From assembly GCF_003337275.1 (NCBI RefSeq), contig NZ_QPJQ01000037.1, forward strand, positions 1-47,786: 47,786 bases of DNA, read 5' to 3'. This DNA comes from Marinomonas foliarum (GTDB lineage: Bacteria > Pseudomonadota > Gammaproteobacteria > Pseudomonadales > Marinomonadaceae). The stretch's first letter is position 1. Every line of letters begins with the position of its first letter. The translations under genes were made by a program, and so were the position numbers. The notes beneath the pieces were generated by a model. It worked only from the letters and a program-made list of their open reading frames with translations, did not search any database and had not been told where the DNA came from. Positions 40,559-47,347 of this stretch are shown here, piece by piece.

Positions 40559-40678
40559 ATGAGTAAGGGTCAAAACAGTAAGAAAGATTCAAAAAAGAAA
40601 CCGCTTTTAACAGCCAAAGAAAAGAAAGCAGCGAAGGTGTCTAAAAAGTCGACAACCAACACTATATTAGGAAAATAA
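40559..40678 (+). CDS. Lysine-rich small protein (39 residues)
   Basis: The ATG at 40559 opens 39 codons, starting MSKGQNSKKDSKKKP and containing LLTAKEKKAAK, with 14 lysines. Similar short, highly basic proteins starting MSKGQ or MNKGQ are, from memory, found in marine gammaproteobacteria, so I think it is real. It has no membrane segment and is probably nucleic-acid or ribosome associated. The Shine-Dalgarno is weak (GGTG). A terminator follows at 40731. Confidence 0.65.
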   Translation: MSKGQNSKKDSKKKPLLTAKEKKAAKVSKKSTTNTILGK

Positions 40679-40730
40679 CCTCGCCTGCTAGCCACTAAAT
40701 CTCATGGTGGTACCACATTCGAGCCATCTA

Positions 40731-40757
40731 AGCCCTAACTCATCATTAGGGCTTTTT
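40731..40757. terminator. Terminator between the small gene and rluF
   Basis: AGCCCTAA/TTAGGGCT with a 7-nt loop, followed on the plus strand by TTTTTATT. It can serve both convergent transcripts. Confidence 0.75.
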
Positions 40758-40765
40758 ATTGTTAT

Positions 40766-41821
40766 CTATGGACGCGACGATTTCTGAGGGCCACGACCGT
40801 TTGCAGGACGCTTACCTTTAGGTGCAGGTTTACCGTTACCTTTTGGTGCCCCAGTTGGTTTACCTGTCGGACGTTTACCTCCACCAGCACCATTACCCGC
40901 GGGCTTCTTACCATCACCAAAAGGACGACGATCTTTTCCTTTCGAACCCGCCGGCTTTCTAGAATCATCTTTAGGGTGCTTAGTATTACCTTTCGTCGCC
41001 GCGCCTGGTTTTGTTGAAGCTTTCGGTTTTGACGCACCATTAGAACGCGTATTTTTACGCGGCGCATTGCGAGACTTCTTCGCTGGGGCACTGGCTTCGG
41101 AAGAAGAATCTTCAATAGACTTAAGCAACACAGACAATTCTTTCTGTGTTAAATCTCGCCACTCACCAACTGGAACACCTTTTAGACTGACATTCATAAT
41201 TCGCGTGCGTTCAAGCTTCATGACTTCATAGCCAAAATACTCACACATACGACGAATTTGACGGTTCAAGCCTTGTACTAGAGTGATGTTAAACACATTC
41301 GCCGTGACCTTTTTTACCGGACACTTCTTCGTCATCGTCCCTAATATCGGCACACCACCTGCCAACCCCGCAATAAAGTCATCTGTAATCGGCTTATTCA
41401 CCGTCACTAGATATTCTTTCTCGTGGTTATTCCCGGCACGCAATACCTTGTTGACCAGATCGCCATTATTGGTCAAAAAGATCAACCCCTGAGAATCTTT
41501 ATCCAAACGACCGATAGGGAAAATACGCACCCCATGGCTAACAAAATCGACAATGTTATTTTTCTCGGCGCTTTCCGTGGTGCTCACAATGCCGACAGGC
41601 TTATTCAGCACAATAAAAACAAAATCATCCGCATCTTGCGGCTCGATAATTTGCCCATTCACTCGCACCGTATCGCCAGCAACCACTTGATCGCCCACCG
41701 AAGCACGCTTGCCATTGATGAACACATTACCTTGTTCAATAAAGCGGTCAGCGTCCCTTCGAGAGCAGATACCACTTTCGCTGATGTATTTATTTAAACG
41801 AGTAGAAGAAGCATTAAACAT
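40766..41821 (-). CDS. rluF: 23S rRNA pseudouridine synthase RluF-like with long basic tail
   Basis: 351 residues. The S4 RNA-binding domain (about 6-65, [19 protein letters not shown]) is followed by the RsuA-family catalytic domain with the aspartate in [10 protein letters not shown] (about 104) and [15 protein letters not shown]. In E. coli RluF modifies U2604. From about residue 240 the protein is a low-complexity tail rich in Lys, Gly, Pro and Arg, longer than in the E. coli enzyme and probably an RNA-binding extension. Assignment to RluF rather than RluB or RsuA is from the MTKKCPVKK and KLERTRIMN stretches. Confidence 0.88.
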   Translation of the reverse strand: MFNASSTRLNKYISESGICSRRDADRFIEQGNVFINGKRASVGDQVVAGDTVRVNGQIIEPQDADDFVFIVLNKPVGIVSTTESAEKNNIVDFVSHGVRIFPIGRLDKDSQGLIFLTNNGDLVNKVLRAGNNHEKEYLVTVNKPITDDFIAGLAGGVPILGTMTKKCPVKKVTANVFNITLVQGLNRQIRRMCEYFGYEVMKLERTRIMNVSLKGVPVGEWRDLTQKELSVLLKSIEDSSSEASAPAKKSRNAPRKNTRSNGASKPKASTKPGAATKGNTKHPKDDSRKPAGSKGKDRRPFGDGKKPAGNGAGGGKRPTGKPTGAPKGNGKPAPKGKRPANGRGPQKSSRP

Positions 41822-42053
41822 AAAGTGCCGTATTACCTAATAAAAAGCCTTCCTAACAATGAAAAGCCTAAACTGAATGAATCGTCAACAACGAGATGGC
41901 GCACATTATATAGGAAATACGACAGGCATTTTAGTGCTGCATACAAACGCCTTATATTATAAGGAATGAATGAATTTTGGGCGTTTACTAGAAACGGAAT
42001 TTGTCACAGCGCTGAAACTCCAGGAGAAAACCAAAGTCACGCAACAGCGAGGA

Positions 42054-42413
42054 CTAATGATGCGTTTCTAAATAATACTTTTCCTGCTCAAGAATACGAT
42101 CTGTATTAAGAGACGCGATGCTCACTTCATGGGAATGAGGCAACATACCGATGGTCTGCAAATGCAGATAACGCATCGCACACACTCGGAGAAAAGACGT
42201 GAAATTATCCAAATTATGGCCTGCATCCAAGGCTTCATGATTCAGCTTGGCGATCATCTGCGACAAAGACAACTTATCGCGCTGGGCAATCTCTTCCAGC
42301 GTAAACCAAAAGAAACTTTCCAATCGAATACTGGTGACCATGCCATCAATACGCAAAGAACGAGTGACATTTTCCCATAGACTAGGATCTGAATTCACGA
42401 AGAGCTTACACAT
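42054..42413 (-). CDS. Ribbon-helix-helix domain protein (RHH_4 type)
   Basis: 119 residues. A ribbon-helix-helix domain of the PF13467 type occupies about 15-85: RSLRIDGMVTSIRLESFFWFTLEEIA is the family signature. These proteins are presumed DNA-binding regulators. It stands alone between rluF and the PfpI-like gene. Target unknown. Confidence 0.82.
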   Translation of the reverse strand: MCKLFVNSDPSLWENVTRSLRIDGMVTSIRLESFFWFTLEEIAQRDKLSLSQMIAKLNHEALDAGHNLDNFTSFLRVCAMRYLHLQTIGMLPHSHEVSIASLNTDRILEQEKYYLETHH

Positions 42414-42573
42414 TGTATTTTTCCTATTGAATGACGTTTTTTATTATTGGAATGAAATAACTCAATGCAAACAGTCTAGCTGATGAAAAGGAAAAATAGT
42501 CGGACGAATTTAACTTTTACTGCCTCATGACAAAATAAAATCCGTCCCAATGTACTCATCAACTCTCAGCTTG

Positions 42574-43143
42574 TTATTTATCTAGCAAAACATAAAACTG
42601 AGCAAGCCAAGCAGGATGGGCAGGCCACGCTGGTGCTGTTACCAAATTACCATCGGTCATCGCTTGATCCACGGGGATATCCATAAACTCCCCTTTCGCA
42701 AGCTCCACCTCAGGCTGACACGCAGGATAAGCAGAACACTTCCTGCCTTCCAACACACCCGCCGCAGCCAACAACTGCGCACCATGACACACCGCCGCCA
42801 CCGGCTTATTGCTATCAAAGAAATGCTTAACCATAGCAACCACAGCTTTATTCAAACGAAGATACTCAGGCGCTCGGCCACCAGGAATCACCAAAGCATC
42901 GTAATCTTCTACCTTGATATCGGCAAAAGTCGCATTCAACGCAAATCGGTGCCCCGGTTTTTCCGTGTACGTTTGATCACCTTCAAAATCATGAATCGCC
43001 GTCGCCACCGTGTCGCCAGACTTCTTATCTGGACACACAGCATGCACCGTATGACCGACACTCATCAACGCCTGAAACGGCACCATAGTTTCGTAATCTT
43101 CCGTGAAATCACCCGTGATCATTAAGATTTTTTTATTCGACAT
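42574..43143 (-). CDS. DJ-1/PfpI family protein
   Basis: 189 residues of the DJ-1/PfpI superfamily. The nucleophilic cysteine is in [14 protein letters not shown] (about Cys119), with [12 protein letters not shown] preceding it. Relatives are glyoxalase or deglycase stress proteins or isonitrile hydratase-like; which applies cannot be told. It has no signal peptide. It is the last ordinary gene before the cassette-like region. Confidence 0.88.
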   Translation of the reverse strand: MSNKKILMITGDFTEDYETMVPFQALMSVGHTVHAVCPDKKSGDTVATAIHDFEGDQTYTEKPGHRFALNATFADIKVEDYDALVIPGGRAPEYLRLNKAVVAMVKHFFDSNKPVAAVCHGAQLLAAAGVLEGRKCSAYPACQPEVELAKGEFMDIPVDQAMTDGNLVTAPAWPAHPAWLAQFYVLLDK

Positions 43144-43301
43144 GACACCTTCTCCTGTTTTGTTTAAAACGTCCTATGTTGTAACAGCTAGAGAAAGAAA
43201 AAAGGTATTAAAGGGTTATTACATTAAGTTCCTTCCGCTTTTGGAACCAAAAAAACCTAGGTCTGATGAGACGAGGAACGAGGCGTGATCTGACGCTGAA
43301 A

Positions 43302-43320
43302 GCGAAGCTTTCATTTTGTA
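43302..43320. repeat. Short hairpin next to the left inverted repeat
   Basis: TGAAAGC-gaa-GCTTTCA lies immediately outside the left copy of the 20-bp inverted repeat and is followed by TTTTG. It could be a weak terminator or part of a REP-like unit. Confidence 0.35.
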
Positions 43321-43321
43321 A

Positions 43322-43341
43322 GTCGCGCCTTTAGGCCGACA
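43322..43341 (+). repeat. Left copy of 20-bp inverted repeat bracketing the cassette region
   Basis: gtcgcgcctttaggccgaca is the exact reverse complement of 47676-47695. The unit is itself a quasi-palindrome (GTCG..CC TTTA GG..CGAC). TTGTA lies one base outside this copy (43316-43320) and again one base outside the right copy (47697-47701). Confidence 0.75.
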
Positions 43342-43393
43342 CAGAACGAAGCGAGACGCTCATTTTTTGTTGAGGTAAGGCTGGCTAATCTTC

Positions 43394-43729
43394 TTACGCT
43401 GAACCATAACTTGCTGCCAGAGCATGCATTGAAACAAACGATAAATACATAATTGCATGAGTGACAACTAGACCGACTGCCCAAACTTTGGATTGTGTTG
43501 CGCCACGAATAAATAACACCAAAGAGACAACCACCGAAACAAGTGATAGCAGAATAAACACAGCGCCAAGCAAAAGCTCAATGATGTCTGATATCCCGTA
43601 CGGTTCGCCTGGCGCGATATACATGTCTGCGTATATAAAAGCACGAAAATAAAGCATGTATAAAAACAACACTATAGAAAGTACTGCTAATACAACGACA
43701 GCTTTACTTCCTTTAGTAAGATTCAACAT
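43394..43729 (-). CDS. Small membrane protein, unrecognised
   Basis: 111 residues with three hydrophobic helices (about 8-28, 46-70 and 82-105), GSKAVVVLAVLSIVLFLYML first. No family recognised. GGCGTT, a core-site-like sequence, lies just before its ATG, so it may be the last cassette of the array. No clear attC follows its stop. Confidence 0.6.
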   Translation of the reverse strand: MLNLTKGSKAVVVLAVLSIVLFLYMLYFRAFIYADMYIAPGEPYGISDIIELLLGAVFILLSLVSVVVSLVLFIRGATQSKVWAVGLVVTHAIMYLSFVSMHALAASYGSA

Positions 43730-43905
43730 TAAAAACGCCTAATGCTAAGTTGAGTAGCCAGAACTGAGGCTATACTTAAAGGTTGAGCTATCTGGGTAAT
43801 AGCTCTAATCAAGGCGATCCAATAGATATTCATTTCCATGAGCCGCTAACGATAATAATTGAACTATTGTTCTTAACATCAGCACTCAATGAGAGGGTCA
43901 ACGCT
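43730..43905 (-). other. Possible degenerate attC between two cassette genes
   Basis: On the minus strand this 176-bp gap ends GGCGTT just before the membrane protein start. It contains short inverted repeats (GAGCTAT/ATAGCTC, TAGCC/GGCTA) and a GTTAGCG core-like site near 43845. Pairing is poorer than at the other sites, so this is tentative. Confidence 0.3.
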
Positions 43906-44895
43906 TCAATCAAGCGCCGCTTTAGCGGTCGATTGCATTGACTTGTTCAAATTCGATCGCTCCAAAACTTTGCGGATTTGATTGATTATTTCAGGTGATG
44001 GAATATCTGGTGTATCTAAAACCATTAATGCAAAATTGTCTGCCAGTATTTCCTCGGGATGGATAATGTAATTTGTGTTCTTCCCGACTTGCTCGAAATA
44101 CCCTTTGACCTCTAAAAGGCCTACAATCCTTGGGTTGTTAGGGGAGTAGACATCGATGCCTTTATCATCTTTCAAAACTAGCAATTTCAATACGAGGTAG
44201 TTAAAGAATTCACCTCCCTTATCTGTCATGTATCGAGGTGTTGAAGAGAATAAAATTGGAGCAACCCACATTTGAGAATTGTGGATGGTAACCTTTATTG
44301 CGTAGTTATTTAATGGAGCATCAGGATTCGTAATCTTACGATCTTTTAAGCCAAGAGGAAATTCAACCTCTGGTATTGAATAAAATCCAATCACCCTATA
44401 AAGAGCATCTTTTTGAGAGGGATTATTACGAGTATATATGTGAAATATCTCATGTGCCATGAGCCTTGTCAGCTCTATTTCTGACCACAGCTTTTCACGC
44501 TGTAATATTATTGCGTTTCCTCGAGTATAAGCAGCATTTCCTTCTTCCTTTCCAGAGGTAAGTATTACTTGAATTACAGCGGGCAATTCAACATTCAGCC
44601 TTTCAAGTTGATTAGTGATACCTCTGAATGCTTGTGTAACTCTTAGGGTTTCATTGTCGCGCCAATTAAGCGCGCTATCTGAGACAAATTTTAGGAATTC
44701 TTCCTTACTTACATCTTGATCCGTTTTCATTCTTGAAGACATATCAAAAATGCTAAGTCTAGATATAAAATCATCTTCAGCTGTCAGAATTTCCTTGGCT
44801 TCCTTTTGAGATAAAAACTGAAGATTAGTCTGACTGTGACTCAGGCCGGAATAGCTAATAATTGCGATTAGCCATAAATATTTTAAATTACGCAC
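43906..44895 (-). CDS. Secreted HExxH zinc metallopeptidase-like protein
   Basis: 329 residues starting at a GTG with AAGGG five bases upstream. An N-terminal signal peptide (about 1-21, ending SHSQ) targets it to the periplasm or outside. HEIFH at 148-152 is a zincin motif, with a following GFYSIPEVEFP; a later acidic residue such as the Glu in HPEEILADNFALM could be the third ligand. No peptidase family is confidently recognised. It is preceded by an attC-like site and lies in the cassette run. Confidence 0.6.
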   Translation of the reverse strand: MRNLKYLWLIAIISYSGLSHSQTNLQFLSQKEAKEILTAEDDFISRLSIFDMSSRMKTDQDVSKEEFLKFVSDSALNWRDNETLRVTQAFRGITNQLERLNVELPAVIQVILTSGKEEGNAAYTRGNAIILQREKLWSEIELTRLMAHEIFHIYTRNNPSQKDALYRVIGFYSIPEVEFPLGLKDRKITNPDAPLNNYAIKVTIHNSQMWVAPILFSSTPRYMTDKGGEFFNYLVLKLLVLKDDKGIDVYSPNNPRIVGLLEVKGYFEQVGKNTNYIIHPEEILADNFALMVLDTPDIPSPEIINQIRKVLERSNLNKSMQSTAKAALD

Positions 44896-44910
44896 GATAA
44901 CCCTTAGAGT

Positions 44911-45007
44911 TTGAACGTCTCACTAAGAGGCAAATAAAAGTTGGCTAAAATAGCGACGCAGGAGCAACAGCCAGCTTCTATTTGTCCTAATTGAGTGTTT
45001 TGTTAGC
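44911..45007 (-). repeat. attC-like recombination site (long form)
   Basis: The inner arms GCAAATAAAAGTTGGCT and AGCCAGCTTCTATTTG pair with two mismatches; the outer part has CTCACTAAG against CTAATTGAGTG. The right edge reads GTTAGC, and the HNH stop codon abuts it. On the minus strand the site closes at GACGTT just before the peptidase gene. Confidence 0.6.
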
Positions 45008-45385
45008 TTACTTTGCGAACACAATTTGTCTGAATAAACATATATCACTTAACATTTTGGTTCTGCGTTTAATACCATATTCTCGAACTATACTAATTAA
45101 CTCTTGTCTTGTAGGGTTCTCAGAAGTTGATTCACTAACAGGATTCCAGCGCCCTTTGATGTTCACATTACAAGTTTTACAAGATATGGCAATATTCTCA
45201 TTAATATCCTCACCACCCTTAGACAAAGGAATAATATGATCTCTTTGCCACTCCTTGTAATTATCCACAGAAGCCAATAAATCTTTATCGCAATACTCAC
45301 ATTTAAATCCGGCTCTAATTCCGAGGATCACATCATTCTCCCCCCATTGACCAGTATTAACTAATGCTTCAATCATATTGTTCAT
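45008..45385 (-). CDS. HNH endonuclease
   Basis: A 125-residue HNH nuclease: the first zinc knuckle is CEYC (about 29-32), the catalytic core QRDHIIPLSKGGEDINEN (about 47-64) and the second knuckle CKTCN (about 69-73). It is probably a DNA endonuclease; phage-defence or phage-derived function is possible. Its stop directly touches an attC-like site and its start follows another, the typical layout of a single-gene integron cassette. Confidence 0.85.
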   Translation of the reverse strand: MNNMIEALVNTGQWGENDVILGIRAGFKCEYCDKDLLASVDNYKEWQRDHIIPLSKGGEDINENIAISCKTCNVNIKGRWNPVSESTSENPTRQELISIVREYGIKRRTKMLSDICLFRQIVFAK

Positions 45386-45402
45386 CCAAACTCGTTTTGT
45401 AA

Positions 45403-45459
45403 GCTAACGCCTCAAGAAGAGGCACCGGTAACGGTGTCCTTCTTGCTTGATTTGTTAGC
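45403..45459 (-). repeat. attC site, 57 bp, canonical architecture
   Basis: The ends are GCTAAC and GTTAGC. Nested inside are CAAGAAG/CTTCTTG and CACCG/CGGTG around a 4-nt loop, with an asymmetric unpaired base block on one arm, as in integron attC sites. On the minus strand it ends GGCGTTAGC. The upstream gene's last codons and its stop lie within this site. Confidence 0.75.
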
Positions 45460-46203
45460 ACTTAACTCCCCATGTTCTTCAAGGTGAGCTCGTGCCTTTG
45501 CCAGTTTTTGGTCATGCTCAAAACTTTTACCAACACTTACCCTAAAAAACTCATATTGTTGCTCAAGAAGATATTGGGACATATTACTACCAACACCTCC
45601 GTACTCTGCCATGGCCGCTCTTAGTAAGCCAGCAGAATCAAATAGAGACTTAACGTTTTCAATTAAAGAGTTAATTTGCTTGGCATCAATAAGTTTGAAA
45701 AGCTTTTTATTAGCCAGCGCAACCTTGAACATCTTAAAGGAGGCGACTGTTGATTTAAGATAATGCTCGTAGCGCTGATAGTGCATTACAGTATTTTTGG
45801 GTAATTTTGCCTGATCTTCATTAGACAGATACGTGTTTGAAAAACCATCCATCATTTGATCAATTAGTTTTTCAATAGATTCGACATGCTCAAAAAACTC
45901 TTCGTCAATATTTTTGAGTGCATCCTCTAAATATACTGATGCAGCATGCTCGATTTCAAATTCACCCTCTGGCAGCGGCTCATCTAGTTGTTCCAGAGCT
46001 TTTTCTAAAAAGCTACGTATCCATATTTGAATTGCAGGGTACTGGCTAAGTTGAACCACATAAACGTAGGCCAGCTTCTGCTCCTGATCTTTCTTATCCT
46101 TTTCTATTAGCGACAACCTGATCCGATAATTAAAGTAAGCAGCTATTGATGCGCCTATAAGACCGCTTAAAATAGATATAAATAAAGTAGACATATATTC
46201 CAT
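45412..46203 (-). CDS. Membrane-anchored protein, unrecognised
   Basis: 263 residues with one N-terminal membrane segment (about 6-25, ISILSGLIGASIAAYFNY) followed by a long, mostly helical soluble domain rich in charged residues. No known family recognised. The reading frame runs into the attC site and its last 13 or so codons are made of attC sequence, ending in a TGA there. The topology suggests a membrane-tethered sensor or effector; this is not established. Confidence 0.6.
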   Translation of the reverse strand: MEYMSTLFISILSGLIGASIAAYFNYRIRLSLIEKDKKDQEQKLAYVYVVQLSQYPAIQIWIRSFLEKALEQLDEPLPEGEFEIEHAASVYLEDALKNIDEEFFEHVESIEKLIDQMMDGFSNTYLSNEDQAKLPKNTVMHYQRYEHYLKSTVASFKMFKVALANKKLFKLIDAKQINSLIENVKSLFDSAGLLRAAMAEYGGVGSNMSQYLLEQQYEFFRVSVGKSFEHDQKLAKARAHLEEHGELSANKSSKKDTVTGASS

Positions 46204-46216
46204 GCTCTATCCGAGT

Positions 46217-46291
46217 GCTAACGCCGCATTAAGCGGTTTTAAATTGTTGGCTATAATGTTGAACGAAGTGAAAACAGCCAACTGTTTAAAA
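46217..46291 (-). repeat. Partial attC site
   Basis: The inner arms TTTTAAATTGTTGGCT and AGCCAACTGTTTAAAA pair with two mismatches. The GCTAACGCCGCATTAAGCGG outer arm has no partner: the sequence expected opposite it is replaced by A/T-rich DNA ending AATTAGGGTCAGAGT. Confidence 0.5.
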
Positions 46292-46305
46292 TCAGTTTAA
46301 AAAAT

Positions 46306-46326
46306 AATTAGGGTCAGAGTTAAATT
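46306..46326. repeat. Recurrent-looking motif around GGGTCAGAGT
   Basis: AATTA-GGGTCAGAGT-TAAATT. From memory this type of sequence recurs in many gammaproteobacterial genomes near REP-associated elements. It marks the junction between the broken attC and the phage fragment. Only one copy is in this window. Confidence 0.3.
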
Positions 46327-46330
46327 AATC

Positions 46331-46588
46331 TCAAACCACTTCAGTTGCAACAGCCATACACCGATACTCTACTTTGTTGTCGCCTCGTACGGTGACTTTG
46401 TCTATGCTCCAGTTGCCTTTCATTTCCGGTGGGAAGGTGTCGTTTAGGGTGAGGATGCCTTCTGCGACGAGTTTGGGGTTGCCTGGTAAGTCGAGTGTGA
46501 CGCTGGAGCCTTGGCGTTGGCTTTTGATGAGGTCGTCTTGGCAGGCTTGTTGGGCGGTGGTTGGGTTGGCGTAGTTTTTTGGGATCAA
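46331..46588 (-). pseudogene. Phage late control gene D (GpD) C-terminal fragment
   Basis: About 85 codons. AQQACQDDLIKSQRQGSSV and LPGNPKLVAEGILTLN match, from memory, the C-terminal end of the phage late control protein D family (tail baseplate hub). A full protein has several hundred residues, and an in-frame stop lies a few codons upstream of the first possible TTG start. No other phage gene is near. The base composition looks more GC-rich than its neighbours. I treat it as a captured fragment. Confidence 0.6.
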
Positions 46589-46607
46589 TAAAGATTAAGT
46601 GCCATTT

Positions 46608-46838
46608 TCATCTGCCCCCAAATTCTGTTGGTTTGTAACTGAAAACTTTGATGGTATATCGCTCCAAATCAAAGTTACCATCCTCATTAACAAATTCATC
46701 TGAATGATATATGTAGTCGGTGTATTCTGGGTCAGGAGATAGATAATCAAGTCTTTCCAAAATTTCCGTTTCTCTTACCTCATCTGGAACAGCCAACAAC
46801 TCTGAAACAAGAAATTTAAATTCATCTTGAATGTTCAT
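46608..46838 (-). CDS. Small acidic protein, unrecognised
   Basis: 76 residues, acidic and aromatic-rich (LERLDYLSPDPEYTDYIYH). No signal peptide or membrane segment. No family recognised. A GAG lies before its ATG. It follows an attC site; its own attC appears to have been damaged where the GpD fragment sits. Confidence 0.5.
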   Translation of the reverse strand: MNIQDEFKFLVSELLAVPDEVRETEILERLDYLSPDPEYTDYIYHSDEFVNEDGNFDLERYTIKVFSYKPTEFGGR

Positions 46839-46881
46839 GAGATACTCTTTTTTTGCTATTTTTCATCTGACTCCAAACTCT

Positions 46882-46940
46882 GCTTAACGCCAAGCTAAGC
46901 GGCGCAGCTTGCTGGGTCCTCGCTTGAGCGCCTTGTTAAC
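46882..46940 (-). repeat. attC-like site
   Basis: TTAACgccaaGCTAAGCG is matched by the reverse complement of CGCTTGAGCGCCTTGTTAA, with one extra base on one arm. On the minus strand it ends GCGTTAAGC, which fits the GTTRRRY core consensus. It separates the 127-residue and 76-residue genes. Confidence 0.6.
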
Positions 46941-46963
46941 ATTCTGTTTGTGCGAAAGCACTG

Positions 46964-47347
46964 CTATTTTTCAAAGCTATCAAAATGCGGAACATAAGAA
47001 AGCGAGCGAAATAGGAAATATGCAGCAATCAAAAAACCAACCAGTTTAAAAACTGGCAATAAGTAACCTAACAACATCGACATAACTATTACCAAAATTG
47101 ATTTCACAAAATAGTGTAGCGCGCCATACATACTATTTTGAAAGCTCCTATCTTGAATATCGCTACCAATCTCGGACTCGGCAAATGTTTTTGCAAAATA
47201 AATTGCAGTTTCTTTCTCTTCGCTTACTTTAGTTGATGCGAAATTGACACTCTTTTGCCCAGCCCACAATATAAACCAGAATAGAAAAGAGCCTAGAGCC
47301 CCCTGAATAATTACAGGCCACTTCAATATTTCTTCGACCAGTTCCAT
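46964..47347 (-). CDS. Small membrane protein, unrecognised
   Basis: 127 residues with hydrophobic segments at about 12-30 and a longer stretch at about 80-115 (ILVIVMSMLLGYLLP then LVGFLIAAYFLF), with a charged soluble loop between. CAGGAGATATC before the ATG is a strong ribosome-binding site. It is the first gene of the array as seen from the right. No family recognised. Confidence 0.65.
   Translation of the reverse strand: MELVEEILKWPVIIQGALGSFLFWFILWAGQKSVNFASTKVSEEKETAIYFAKTFAESEIGSDIQDRSFQNSMYGALHYFVKSILVIVMSMLLGYLLPVFKLVGFLIAAYFLFRSLSYVPHFDSFEK

Noticed and set aside
41966..42109. 47-codon plus-strand frame starting MNEFWAF
   Set aside because: Runs antisense into the ribbon-helix-helix gene, and AAGGA abuts the ATG too closely to serve as a ribosome-binding site. 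No recognisable features.
43103..43288. 61-codon plus-strand frame upstream of the cassette region
   Set aside because: Overlaps the start of the PfpI-like gene antisense, has no ribosome-binding site and no protein-like composition.
43840..43885. Hairpin near GTTAGC as a fifth attC site
   Set aside because: The arms are short and AT-only and the outer boxes do not match well; kept only as a tentative region.
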